Assembly (NCBI RefSeq): GCF_900312745.1
Contig: NZ_OMPD01000007.1
Span: 68,523 to 132,522 of the forward strand
Reading direction: 5' to 3'
DNA: 64,000 bases
Origin: Aquimarina sp. AU58
GTDB lineage: Bacteria; Bacteroidota; Bacteroidia; Flavobacteriales; Flavobacteriaceae
Under the pieces are notes generated by a model that saw nothing but the letters and a program-made list of their open reading frames with translations, was not told the DNA's origin and ran no database searches. This document shows positions 45,487 to 53,061 of this stretch, piece after piece. Numbering within the stretch: position 1 is the first letter of the stretch; every line of letters begins with the position of its first letter. The position numbers were made by a program, and so were the translations under genes.

Positions 45487-46593
45487 TTAACTTAAAGGTA
45501 GTGTTACTCTAAATGTATTATTAGCATTACTAATACTAATGTGTTGTTTTTTTAGCAAAAAATATCGTTTATCCAAATTCATTAGCCCATTACCAGTACT
45601 ATCTACAAAAGAGGTTCTTGGCCTTATTATATTTTCGACACAAATTACTTCTCCTTCAGAAAAAACTTTGACTTGCAAAGGATTATCTTCTGAAATTTCA
45701 TTATGTTTTACTGCATTTTCTACCAATAACTGTAGCGCTAATGGAGGTACTTCTTGTTGCAAACACCTATCATCTATAGCTATATCAATCATAAATCGAT
45801 CTCTATATCTAGTCTTTATCAAATGAACATAGCTCTTTAAAAATTTAAGTTCTTCTTTTAAGGAAACCAAATCTTTGTCCCCACTTTGCAAAATATATCG
45901 GTACATAAAAGATAACTTGTTTACAAAAGTAGTAGCCTCTTTATTATCACGAATAATTGAGTTTAAAGAATTTAAAGAGTTAAAAAGAAAATGAGGGTTG
46001 ATTTGATTTTTTAATGCTGTTAATTCCTTTTGAAGGTTTTGTTGTTTTAGTCTTTCATTTTCTAAAAGATCTTCTTGATGAAGAATCTGATATCTAAGAA
46101 TTCTGGCTATAAAAAGAGTTATTAATAAAACAACAAAATAAATAAAATAGATCAATCCTTTCTCGGGTTCAGACAGTGATTCTCTTACAAATAAAGGATA
46201 TACAGTAATAAACAATTGAACAACCCCTAAAAAAACGACCGCATTAAGAACTATAGATATACTACTTCTTAATATAATAGAATACGCTGCATACTTATTT
46301 TTCCAATTGGCATTTAATTGAAGTATTAAAAACGAAAGTATAAAAATAAAAAGTACACGTATGATAATGTCTTTTATAGATACCTCGGTAAACGATTCTA
46401 TTAATTTATCTGTCAACTCAAATAATGACAACGTCCTTGGTAGGTTAACAAGTACAGAGACAAGCAGTGCTATCTTTAAAATTACAGTGTATTTAACCTT
46501 TTTTAAGCCCAAGATAAATAGTAAAGTTCCTAATTTTTGATTCTTAAATTTACGGAAAATTAAGCTGAAAGAATATTCTAATTTCTGAAACAT
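45487..46593 (-). CDS. LytS-type sensor histidine kinase
   Basis: The protein is 368 residues. About five membrane helices occupy residues 25-165 and a coiled coil follows. The His_kinase motif (LKNQINPHFLFNSLNSLNSI) carries the phospho-His, and a HATPase end follows (PPLALQLLVENAVKHN, GNGLMNLDKR). It has no large periplasmic sensor, so it may sense the membrane state. It phosphorylates the LytTR regulator encoded immediately after it. A separate promoter upstream was not identified. Confidence 0.93.
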   Translation of the reverse strand: MFQKLEYSFSLIFRKFKNQKLGTLLFILGLKKVKYTVILKIALLVSVLVNLPRTLSLFELTDKLIESFTEVSIKDIIIRVLFIFILSFLILQLNANWKNKYAAYSIILRSSISIVLNAVVFLGVVQLFITVYPLFVRESLSEPEKGLIYFIYFVVLLITLFIARILRYQILHQEDLLENERLKQQNLQKELTALKNQINPHFLFNSLNSLNSIIRDNKEATTFVNKLSFMYRYILQSGDKDLVSLKEELKFLKSYVHLIKTRYRDRFMIDIAIDDRCLQQEVPPLALQLLVENAVKHNEISEDNPLQVKVFSEGEVICVENIIRPRTSFVDSTGNGLMNLDKRYFLLKKQHISISNANNTFRVTLPLS

Positions 46594-46617
46594 AATATTT
46601 AGTTCTCAATAATTAAA

Positions 46618-46655
46618 GAAGAAGCCTCTGTATGGGGGTTAGAGACTTCTTCAAA
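46618..46655 (-). terminator. Terminator downstream of the small-protein operon
   Basis: GAAGAAGCCTCT pairs with AGAGACTTCTTC (46618-46629 with 46644-46655) with one mismatch, followed on the minus strand by a T/C-rich tract. It separates the small-protein genes from the LytS/LytTR operon. Confidence 0.6.
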
Positions 46656-46692
46656 CGAAGTGAAGGTCTGGGGTGATTAACTACTATACGGA

Positions 46693-47004
46693 TCAAGATC
46701 CTGAGGTATATATGCCTTCACTTACATCATACACAATCACTTCTTCCTCCTTTACATCGTGTATATCAATGGGTTCTATTAGCTTTTCTTTGGTTGTTTC
46801 AAATACATCTTCAAAACTCATCACAGGTTCTAGCTCTTTTTTTACCAATTCGTCGATTTCCTTGTTTAATTCCTCTTCAAGAATAGTTTCTGTTTCAATC
46901 TCTTTGCTAAAAGATGTATCGTTTTCTACTTTTTCTTTTCCAGAGGTTAATACAATTAACCCTCCTATAAGCATGGTTGCTATTATTATATTGGATACTT
47001 TCAT
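46693..47004 (-). CDS. Small acidic protein, membrane-anchored or exported, unknown function
   Basis: The protein is 103 residues. It starts MKVSNIIIATMLIGGLIVLTSG, an uncleaved or weakly cleaved signal. The rest is strongly acidic (KENDTSFSKEIETETILEEE-like stretch and HDVKEEEVIVYDVSEG). No known domain. It lies 22 bases after the lipoprotein gene, so it is the last gene of a small-protein operon that begins at 48082. Confidence 0.65.
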   Translation of the reverse strand: MKVSNIIIATMLIGGLIVLTSGKEKVENDTSFSKEIETETILEEELNKEIDELVKKELEPVMSFEDVFETTKEKLIEPIDIHDVKEEEVIVYDVSEGIYTSGS

Positions 47005-47026
47005 ATCTATTATTTTTAATTATTAC

Positions 47027-47683
47027 CTATTGAATAAGTTCTTTTACTATTTTTTTAGAAAAATCTTTGGATGTGGTACTCAAGGTTTCTGGGTTATCCA
47101 AGACTGTGGTAATCACAGAAAGCAATTGTTTTTCTTCGGGCAGAGAAAGGTCGTATACCACTGTTTCTAGTATATACTTTTTCCCTAATGAGGTCACTGT
47201 TGTAATTGGATCTGATTGTATATATACAGTACCATAGTATCTATAGAACCCTCCGTAATATCCTCGTCTATAAAATGTGGGGTAAGTATTTAGCTGATAT
47301 GTAGTGCCTGTTGTGATGGTTTCTGTATATTCCTGGCAATCCTTTAATACGGTCATTATTACCACATCTATTCCACTTTTCTTTAGTTTTTCTTTTATTT
47401 CTTTTATCTCATCCTCGCTCATCTCATTTGTAGATATTGATCCAGGAAAAACTACAAAGCTTTCTACAGATTGATACCCTTTATGATTAAGAGTTAATAC
47501 CATGTCTTTTTCAAATCTTGTTCTTGCTACCTCATTATCTGTTTTACTAACTACCATGATATTTTTTTCCTTGATACTTGGTGTTTTTACATCTTTCCAA
47601 GAATCTGTAACTTTTACAGCAGAACAACTAAATAAGAGTGTCATTCCCATGGTGATGCCTAATATTTTATTAATTGTTTTCAT
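47027..47683 (-). CDS. Lipoprotein of unknown function (possible DUF4136-like)
   Basis: The protein is 218 residues with a lipobox (LGITMGMTLLFSCSAVKV; lipidated Cys20). The mature part, KVTDSWKDVKT followed by a nucleotide-like strand-helix pattern (NIMVVSKTDNEVARTRFEKD) and a Tyr/Gly-rich loop (YRRGYYGGFYRYYGTVYI), resembles the DUF4136/CsgG-neighbour group of lipoproteins, but I am not sure. Third gene of an operon with two tiny upstream frames. Presumably periplasmic face of the envelope. Confidence 0.75.
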   Translation of the reverse strand: MKTINKILGITMGMTLLFSCSAVKVTDSWKDVKTPSIKEKNIMVVSKTDNEVARTRFEKDMVLTLNHKGYQSVESFVVFPGSISTNEMSEDEIKEIKEKLKKSGIDVVIMTVLKDCQEYTETITTGTTYQLNTYPTFYRRGYYGGFYRYYGTVYIQSDPITTVTSLGKKYILETVVYDLSLPEEKQLLSVITTVLDNPETLSTTSKDFSKKIVKELIQ

Positions 47684-47711
47684 GATTTCTAAATTTTATG
47701 TTTCTATTTTA

Positions 47712-47849
47712 TTAAATGAATAAAAAGGTGCTTTCATCATTCTCATAGCTGGAGATAAAATCTTTATGATTTTTATACCCTTCATTTTGTAAAATGCTAT
47801 TCCAAATCTTTTTTGAAATGCTTCCTAAAATTGATTGTATTGTTTTCAT
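47712..47849 (-). CDS. Very small protein (45 residues)
   Basis: ATG at 47849 opens a frame MKTIQSILGSISKKIWNSIL... ending FLFI before TAA at 47712-47714. It lies 44 bases after the 62-residue frame and 28 bases before the lipoprotein gene. It starts with the same MKTI as several neighbours. It is amphipathic rather than a signal peptide. Supported by operon spacing only; function unknown. Confidence 0.45.
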   Translation of the reverse strand: MKTIQSILGSISKKIWNSILQNEGYKNHKDFISSYENDESTFLFI

Positions 47850-47893
47850 CTTTTATATTTTATTATTCTATTATTAATCTTTCTCTGGTTTGT

Positions 47894-48082
47894 TTAATTT
47901 CTAATTGCCATACCTGCAGCAGTACCATATTCTTCTAGTGTATCATACATACTCTTTACCCATACTTTATATCTCTTGGCAAGTACAATCAAAAAATGAA
48001 TGGTTCTATTCTTATTTGTTATTGTGTTTGCTGTATATCCACTTCTATGATTGTATACTACTCTTAAATTTGTTGTCTCCAT
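47894..48082 (-). CDS. Small basic protein (62 residues), unknown function
   Basis: The frame METTNLRVVYNHRSGYTANT ... YKVWVKSMYDTLEEYGTAAG is 62 residues and basic. It is the first frame after a well-formed LytTR-type promoter (TACATTTG at 48142-48135), with a leader of about 45 bases. That supports it being real. No known domain and no signal peptide. It begins the operon that also includes the 45-residue frame, the lipoprotein and the acidic protein. Confidence 0.55.
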   Translation of the reverse strand: METTNLRVVYNHRSGYTANTITNKNRTIHFLIVLAKRYKVWVKSMYDTLEEYGTAAGMAIRN

Positions 48083-48134
48083 GATTATCTTTTTTATTTT
48101 GTTTATAATTAGAGTTTTTCTTTATTTTCTTATA

Positions 48135-48223
48135 CAAATGTACCTCGGGATCAGAGCAGAATTATTGACTTTTTAGGTGAAGCATCCAAAATCGAAAGTG
48201 AAATAACCCAATAGTACAGTGAG
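48135..48223 (-). promoter_or_regulatory. LytTR-type promoter B (small-protein/lipoprotein operon)
   Basis: On the minus strand the -7 element is TACATTTG (48142-48135). Plus-strand TGAA repeats start at 48178 and 48199, with a weaker TGAG at 48220, exactly 21 bases apart. The first is 35 bases from the -7 element. The span (89 bases) equals promoters A and C. Confidence 0.75.
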
Positions 48224-48292
48224 GTGTTTTTAAATTGAAGACAAGGTTATTGCGTTTCTTTTTACCATATGATTTCATCATGTCAACCCAAT

Positions 48293-48329
48293 AAAAAAGA
48301 TCCTTAACTGGCAGTTAAGGATCTTTTTT
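48293..48329. terminator. Bidirectional terminator after the 74-residue gene
   Basis: GATCCTTAACT (48299-48309) and AGTTAAGGATC (48313-48323) are perfect complements around GGC. A-run before and T-run after let it act in both directions. It serves the 74-residue gene on the minus strand. Confidence 0.85.
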
Positions 48330-48345
48330 ATAAGTAATATTCTTT

Positions 48346-48570
48346 CTACAACTCATCGGTTTTAAAATCACTTTCATTAGCAATTAATGATATTTGGATA
48401 TCTATATTTGGTTCTGCATAAATTTCATTATTCGTATCATTTACTATCTCTTCATATGCATCAGTTGTTACTTCAAAATGAGTATACATTTCTAAATCAT
48501 CTTTTATACTTGTTCTTAAAAAAAAGCTTATCAAAATACCGGTTATAATGTATGCGCTTATTGTTCTCAT
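48346..48570 (-). CDS. Small exported acidic protein (74 residues), unknown function
   Basis: The frame starts MRTISAYIITGILISFFL, a short hydrophobic signal or anchor. It continues acidic (KDDLEMYTHFEVTTDAYEEI, ESDFKTDEL). No known domain. It is a single-gene unit with its own LytTR-type promoter (C), a leader of about 33 bases, and a strong terminator. The promoter is the best evidence that it is real. Confidence 0.65.
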   Translation of the reverse strand: MRTISAYIITGILISFFLRTSIKDDLEMYTHFEVTTDAYEEIVNDTNNEIYAEPNIDIQISLIANESDFKTDEL

Positions 48571-48609
48571 ATTTTCTAAGTTTTAGATTATCATTTCTGA
48601 TTATAGGAT

Positions 48610-48698
48610 CAAAACTAGTATCTATTTCAAGTCTTTACTCACTGTTTATGAATGAAGTAACCAAAATTAAGAATGAAACATCTATATCTCAACTTGAA
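48610..48698 (-). promoter_or_regulatory. LytTR-type promoter C (74-residue protein)
   Basis: On the minus strand the -7 element is TAGTTTTG (48617-48610). TGAA repeats on the plus strand start at 48653, 48674 and 48695, all at 21-base steps, the first 35 bases from the -7 element. All three repeats are intact here. Confidence 0.8.
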
Positions 48699-48849
48699 GT
48701 ATTTATGAAAAAGAGAACTATTTAAAACCTATGGTTTCTATTTGTGATCAAAAACTACTTTTTTAACCTAAATATGGTTAAGAGATCATCGAATGATAAT
48801 AGAATTAAAAAATATAGATATTATATCAGTATATAATACATGCCATACA

Positions 48850-48885
48850 AAAAGCCCCTTGTCTAAATCAACAAAGGGTTTTTTT
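48850..48885 (-). terminator. Terminator after the Arg/Asp-rich protein gene
   Basis: ACAAAGGG and CCCTTGT (48856-48862 with 48871-48878; one bulge) form a stem with A and T runs on both sides. On the minus strand it ends the operon that starts at 50326; it may also act in the other direction. Confidence 0.7.
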
Positions 48886-48910
48886 AATAAAAAAACTATA
48901 TATAAACACC

Positions 48911-49645
48911 TTACCTCAATCGTCTTTTCTTACTAAAATCATATTCATTACGCTCGTTTCTATCATCATGTCGTTCTCTTCTATCTTCGTGTCTTTCACG
49001 ATTATCTTCTGCCAGTTCTCTTTTTGTGGCTATAATATCTTCATTAAGAGATTGTACAAATTCTTGAATTAGTTTTTTATTTGCAATTGATTTCTCTATC
49101 ATTTCGGGATCAAATGAAAAATTAAATATTTTCAGCTTTTTAAGTATTAATGCTTGGTGTTCTGCTCGCGCAATTTGCGCTTTAAAATCTCGAATATCAT
49201 CTCTCCTATCTCTTTTATCGTCTCGTTTATTAGCTTGATCTCGTGCCATATCTCTTTGATCATCACGTCGATCATATCTACCTCTATTGCTGTCATCCCT
49301 ATCTTTTCTAATCTCTCTTCTGTCTGATCTAATTTCTGCCGAGCTTTGAGCAATCTCTATTCTAGCTTGTTTTGCTTTGGCCTCACTCTGTTTTACTTCT
49401 CTTATCATATCGGTAATAATATCCTGTTTCAGCATATTAGTTTTTGAAGGATCATGGGTATCAAAAGCTTTTTTAAATGCTATTATTTTTAGTTGTAAAG
49501 CTCCCAATTCTTTAATATCTCTTTCCAGGTTCCTTTTCCCTTCAGCAATTTGCTTCGTGTTTTGGATAGCTTCTTTTACATTTTGTGCATTGACACTACC
49601 ACTTACTAGTAATAGAACTATTATCAGGTTGTTAATTGTTTTCAT
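48911..49645 (-). CDS. Secreted Arg/Asp-rich coiled-coil protein
   Basis: The protein is 244 residues with a signal peptide (MKTINNLIIVLLLVSGSVNAQ). The mature part is long helices with alternating basic and acidic residues. Residues about 105-150 are almost only Arg, Asp, Lys and Asn (SDRREIRKDRDDSNRGRYDR, DKRDRRDDIRD), and the C-terminus repeats the pattern (NRERHEDRRERHDD). This looks like a single-helix or disordered polyampholyte. No family known to me. It lies 27 bases after the DUF6515 gene, in the same operon. Confidence 0.75.
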   Translation of the reverse strand: MKTINNLIIVLLLVSGSVNAQNVKEAIQNTKQIAEGKRNLERDIKELGALQLKIIAFKKAFDTHDPSKTNMLKQDIITDMIREVKQSEAKAKQARIEIAQSSAEIRSDRREIRKDRDDSNRGRYDRRDDQRDMARDQANKRDDKRDRRDDIRDFKAQIARAEHQALILKKLKIFNFSFDPEMIEKSIANKKLIQEFVQSLNEDIIATKRELAEDNRERHEDRRERHDDRNERNEYDFSKKRRLR

Positions 49646-49672
49646 CGGTTTTATAAGATTTAAAAGTTGTGT

Positions 49673-50326
49673 TTATTTATTTTCTTTATGTACATGAACT
49701 ACTTCATAGGCAGTATTACCATCAAAAGTGGATACTCTTTTATATAATATATTATTGTAGTCATAGAATATTTTACCATCGATTACTACTTCTTCTGCAT
49801 CTTCATGAATAGTTATCAAAACTGTTCCTACAGGAGGTTGTGTAACTTCGTATTTTTGTTCATCAGAAGAAGATTCGTTAGTATTTACATAGTATACTCC
49901 AGAATGGTAGTAATATATCGATGGACCCACGATTACTTGTGTATATCCCACTGGCAAAACGGTGATTCTAAATCCAACCGGAGGTAATACTGTTGTATAT
50001 GCATCATTATAGATTGTATAATAGATTCCTGCATAATAGAAATATGGTAAACCACGATATACAACACGTACATGATGTCTTGGTAATGTTCTGATAACTC
50101 TATGGTGTCTTGGATATCTGTAATGTGGATTCCTGTGAATAGGTTGTGTTCTGTATCGACCCCCTCTGTAATGATTAGTTCCTACAGACCCCTTGGTTTC
50201 ATAATTACGATGTGTATTAGTTCCTCTACTTCTTTTACCTTCATTTCTTTGTGCCTGAATCGTATCTGTACCGAGAAATGAAACAAGGATCAAAATAATT
50301 CCTGTAATTCGGTATATAGTTTTCAT
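49673..50326 (-). CDS. DUF6515-type secreted protein
   Basis: 217 residues from ATG at 50326. A longer frame from 50395 would swallow the promoter, so I reject it. It has a signal peptide (MKTIYRITGIILILVSFLG), then an Arg/His/Tyr-rich stretch (YRGGRYRTQPIHRNPHYRYP), and repeated VGF/PVG-Tyr modules with IYYYHSGVYYV and KIFYDYNNILYKR, the pattern of the DUF6515 family as I recall it. Probably an envelope protein of unknown role. First gene of a two-gene operon with LytTR-type promoter A. Confidence 0.75.
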   Translation of the reverse strand: MKTIYRITGIILILVSFLGTDTIQAQRNEGKRSRGTNTHRNYETKGSVGTNHYRGGRYRTQPIHRNPHYRYPRHHRVIRTLPRHHVRVVYRGLPYFYYAGIYYTIYNDAYTTVLPPVGFRITVLPVGYTQVIVGPSIYYYHSGVYYVNTNESSSDEQKYEVTQPPVGTVLITIHEDAEEVVIDGKIFYDYNNILYKRVSTFDGNTAYEVVHVHKENK

Positions 50327-50375
50327 ATGGTTTGTTTTTATAGTTAATAATCTAAATCTCTTGGATTTCTTTGTA

Positions 50376-50464
50376 CAAATGTATTTGCAATCCATACGGT
50401 TTTATACCGATTATATATTGAAACAGATAAATTTGAAGGTGAAGCGAACTAATCTAGAAGTGAA
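50376..50464 (-). promoter_or_regulatory. LytTR-type promoter A (DUF6515 operon)
   Basis: On the minus strand the -7 element is TACATTTG (50383-50376). TGAA repeats on the plus strand start at 50419, 50440 and 50461, in 21-base steps, the first 35 bases from the -7 element. The geometry is identical to promoters B and C. Confidence 0.8.
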
Positions 50465-50532
50465 CTTTTAGAGCTCTAGAAATTATACTTTATGTTTTTG
50501 TATTTTCGTGGTATTATCAAAATAGTATATGA

Positions 50533-51585
50533 ATGAATCCTAAATGGCTAAGCACAGTTTCTACATTTACATTAGGATGGATTATTTCTTCACTTATTTG
50601 GGAAATCATAAGAGGATTTAGTATTAAGTCCCATCTTAGATTATTAGATATTGAGTTTCCTATATTAACAATACTTCCTGTACTATTATTTATTTCATTA
50701 TTTGCAGGAGTCACTTTTGGTAGTGTACAATATATTAATGAGCGTTCTTTTAGAAAAAAGATATCTTTTCGCGGGATACTTTTTAGAACTTTGATTATTC
50801 ATATTCTAATAATGTTGGTTATCTATTTATTGGTATATATATCTTTAAGAATAACTGGGTTGGATCCTAATCTATTATTCATTGATTTTTTAAAAAACCC
50901 TCTTATCATTATTAATTTATTTTACTCAATATTAACCAATAGTATTATTGTAATTACTATACAGATCAATACAATATTAGGAAATGGAAATCTACTAAAA
51001 TTAGTTACTGGTAAATTCCATAAACCACGAGAAGAGTTTAGGGTTTTTATGTTTCTGGATCTAAAATCATCTACATCTATTGCCGAAAAATTAGGGCACA
51101 TAAAATACAGTAGATTTATACAAGATTGTTTTTTTGATTTATCAGTTATCGAAAAGTATGAAGCCGAAGTGTATCAATATGTAGGTGATGAGGTTGTCTT
51201 AACTTGGAAAGTAAAAAAGAATCATTCTATTAATTACTGCCTGGATGCTTTCTTTGCATTTACTAATCAATTAAAAATAAGATCTGATTACTATCATTCT
51301 ACTTATGGCTGCATTCCTTTTTTTAAAGCAGGAATGGATCTTGGTATGGTAACCGTAGTCGAAGTTGGTTCATTAAAAAGGGAAATAGCATATCATGGGG
51401 ATACGCTAAATATTGCTGCCAGAATCCAGGAGCAATGCAAAGTTTTTGATAAAGCAATCTTAGTCTCTGGTGCTATTTATGAACATCTACATCAAGCACC
51501 GAATTACAAATATGAAAAAGTAAGAGAAACGACATTAAGAGGTAAAGAGAATTCGACTTCTATTTTTAGTGTATCAAAAAAGTAA
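50533..51585 (+). CDS. Membrane-bound class III adenylate/guanylate cyclase
   Basis: The protein is 350 residues. Residues 1-150 hold four membrane helices. The C-terminal half is a class III cyclase domain. The first metal Asp is Asp176 (FMFLDLKSSTSIAEKLG), the second Asp219 (YQYVGDEVVLTW), and KREIAYHGDTLNIAARIQEQ is the conserved dimer-site helix region. It makes cAMP or cGMP at the membrane. Which base cannot be told, since the specificity residues are not the textbook Lys/Asp pair I would need to see. Divergent from LytTR promoter A. Confidence 0.88.
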   Translation: MNPKWLSTVSTFTLGWIISSLIWEIIRGFSIKSHLRLLDIEFPILTILPVLLFISLFAGVTFGSVQYINERSFRKKISFRGILFRTLIIHILIMLVIYLLVYISLRITGLDPNLLFIDFLKNPLIIINLFYSILTNSIIVITIQINTILGNGNLLKLVTGKFHKPREEFRVFMFLDLKSSTSIAEKLGHIKYSRFIQDCFFDLSVIEKYEAEVYQYVGDEVVLTWKVKKNHSINYCLDAFFAFTNQLKIRSDYYHSTYGCIPFFKAGMDLGMVTVVEVGSLKREIAYHGDTLNIAARIQEQCKVFDKAILVSGAIYEHLHQAPNYKYEKVRETTLRGKENSTSIFSVSKK

Positions 51586-51705
51586 AACAAGTAATTTCAA
51601 AGTATAATTGGTATTATCATTTAGATCTTATAATCCTATCATTGATCATTAGTATCACTAGTTCTTTTACAAATATTTTTATGGAAGATTTATAGTTTTG
51701 GTTGC

Positions 51706-51713
51706 TATCTTTG
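51706..51713 (+). promoter_or_regulatory. Candidate -7 element of the trypsin-like protease gene
   Basis: TATCTTTG, a full match to TAnnTTTG, lies 40 bases upstream of the ATG at 51753. No clear TTG about 20 bases upstream was found, so only the -7 part is supported. Confidence 0.4.
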
Positions 51714-51752
51714 CCCCTTCATTTTTATTATATTTACTTATAAAACAATATT

Positions 51753-52763
51753 ATGAAACCTCTTATAACCACCATTCTATTTTTCTTTACAATCATAAGT
51801 ACTGCACAAGATTTATCTAAACTATATGAAAAAGTAAACCCCGCCGTAGTTGTCATTTTTACTCAAGAAGCAAAATTAGAATCAATCGGTAGTATCACCA
51901 AAACTGTTACTTCTGAGGGATTAGGTTCTGGCTTTATGATTTCTGAAACTGATATCATCACTGCGGCACATGTGGTTGATGCTGCAGAACAATTACGAGT
52001 TCGATTTTTGGATGGCGAAATTAGATCTGCAAAGGTGATCTCTACATTCAAATCTGCAGATGTGGCATTAATTAGATTAGATATACCTAAACAAAACGCC
52101 ATTACGGTTGGTTTTGGAGATTCTGATCAAATAAAAGTAGGAGAACAGGTATTTATCGTAGGAGCCCCTTTCGGATACAGTCATTCTCTTTCTTCGGGGT
52201 ATATTAGCGGGATTATTAAAAATAAATTAGGAACCAATCCTTTTACAAATACAGAATTTATTCAAACTGATGCTGCTATTAACACAGGTAATTCTGGCGG
52301 TCCTATGTTTAATATGAAAGGAGAAGTTATTGGTGTTGTAAGTCAGATACTAACCAAATCTGGAGGTTTCGAAGGTATTGGATTTGCATCCACCGCCAAC
52401 ATTACCAAAAACCTGATGATGAATAACAGAGCTCCCTGGTTAGGTTTAGATGCACAACCTTTGACAGGAAAAACAAAACGATTACTAAATGTTCCTCAAA
52501 ATAGTGGATTACTGGTACAACGGGTTGTGTATGGATCTATCTTATACAAAATGGGATTGCAAGGTGGTGACACTGAAGTTAGTATAGACGGTCAAAAATT
52601 AATTATTGGTGGAGATATTATTTTGGCATTCAATACTATTGAATTTGACCTTACCGATGAAGCCTTGGTTAAGCTTGGAGAGTTTGCCAAAAATCTAAAG
52701 CCCGATAGTTCTTTTACACTAAAAATATTACGAAACGGAAAGATTATGGAATTAAAAAGGTAA
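51753..52763 (+). CDS. Secreted trypsin-like (DegP/HtrA-related) serine protease with PDZ-like end
   Basis: The protein is 336 residues with a signal peptide (MKPLITTILFFFTIISTAQ). The catalytic triad is His73 (ITAAHVVDAA), Asp103 (KSADVALIR) and Ser181 (NTGNSGGPMFN). From about residue 220 a PDZ-like domain follows (NSGLLVQRVVYGSILYKMGL, DGQKLIIGGDIILAF). It belongs to periplasmic quality-control proteases. It is shorter than DegP (one PDZ at most). A single gene after the cyclase, with its own promoter element. Confidence 0.9.
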   Translation: MKPLITTILFFFTIISTAQDLSKLYEKVNPAVVVIFTQEAKLESIGSITKTVTSEGLGSGFMISETDIITAAHVVDAAEQLRVRFLDGEIRSAKVISTFKSADVALIRLDIPKQNAITVGFGDSDQIKVGEQVFIVGAPFGYSHSLSSGYISGIIKNKLGTNPFTNTEFIQTDAAINTGNSGGPMFNMKGEVIGVVSQILTKSGGFEGIGFASTANITKNLMMNNRAPWLGLDAQPLTGKTKRLLNVPQNSGLLVQRVVYGSILYKMGLQGGDTEVSIDGQKLIIGGDIILAFNTIEFDLTDEALVKLGEFAKNLKPDSSFTLKILRNGKIMELKR

Positions 52764-53061
52764 CTATCCATCTATCAAAAATAGTTTATTGGAGAAATAG
52801 AAAGATCTTTTTGATACAAAATATTTTAACTACATTACTCTGATCAACTAAGTAAGTTCTCTTATTATAGTCATAGCTCGAAGCTCCATATACTTAGTTC
52901 AATAAGGCACTGGGAGTCTTCGAAACATTAAACAACTCTTCAGTCGTTTAAGATGTTATAAAGCCTCCTTATTTAGTTAATTCGCTAAAAAATATTGTCA
53001 TCCAACACTTTATCATTTTTTAAATATCAAACAAAACTACTTTTGGATTACTCACAAAAGG

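Noticed and set aside
46673..47170. Long plus-strand frame opposite the small-protein genes
   Set aside because: Antisense to genes with signal peptides and operon spacing; Ser/Ile-rich shadow.
49147..49353. Second reading frame inside the Arg/Asp-rich gene
   Set aside because: Low-complexity sequence gives open alternative frames; it has no own start signal.
50327..50395. Upstream extension of the DUF6515 gene
   Set aside because: It would include the -7 element of promoter A, and ATG at 50326 gives a proper signal peptide.
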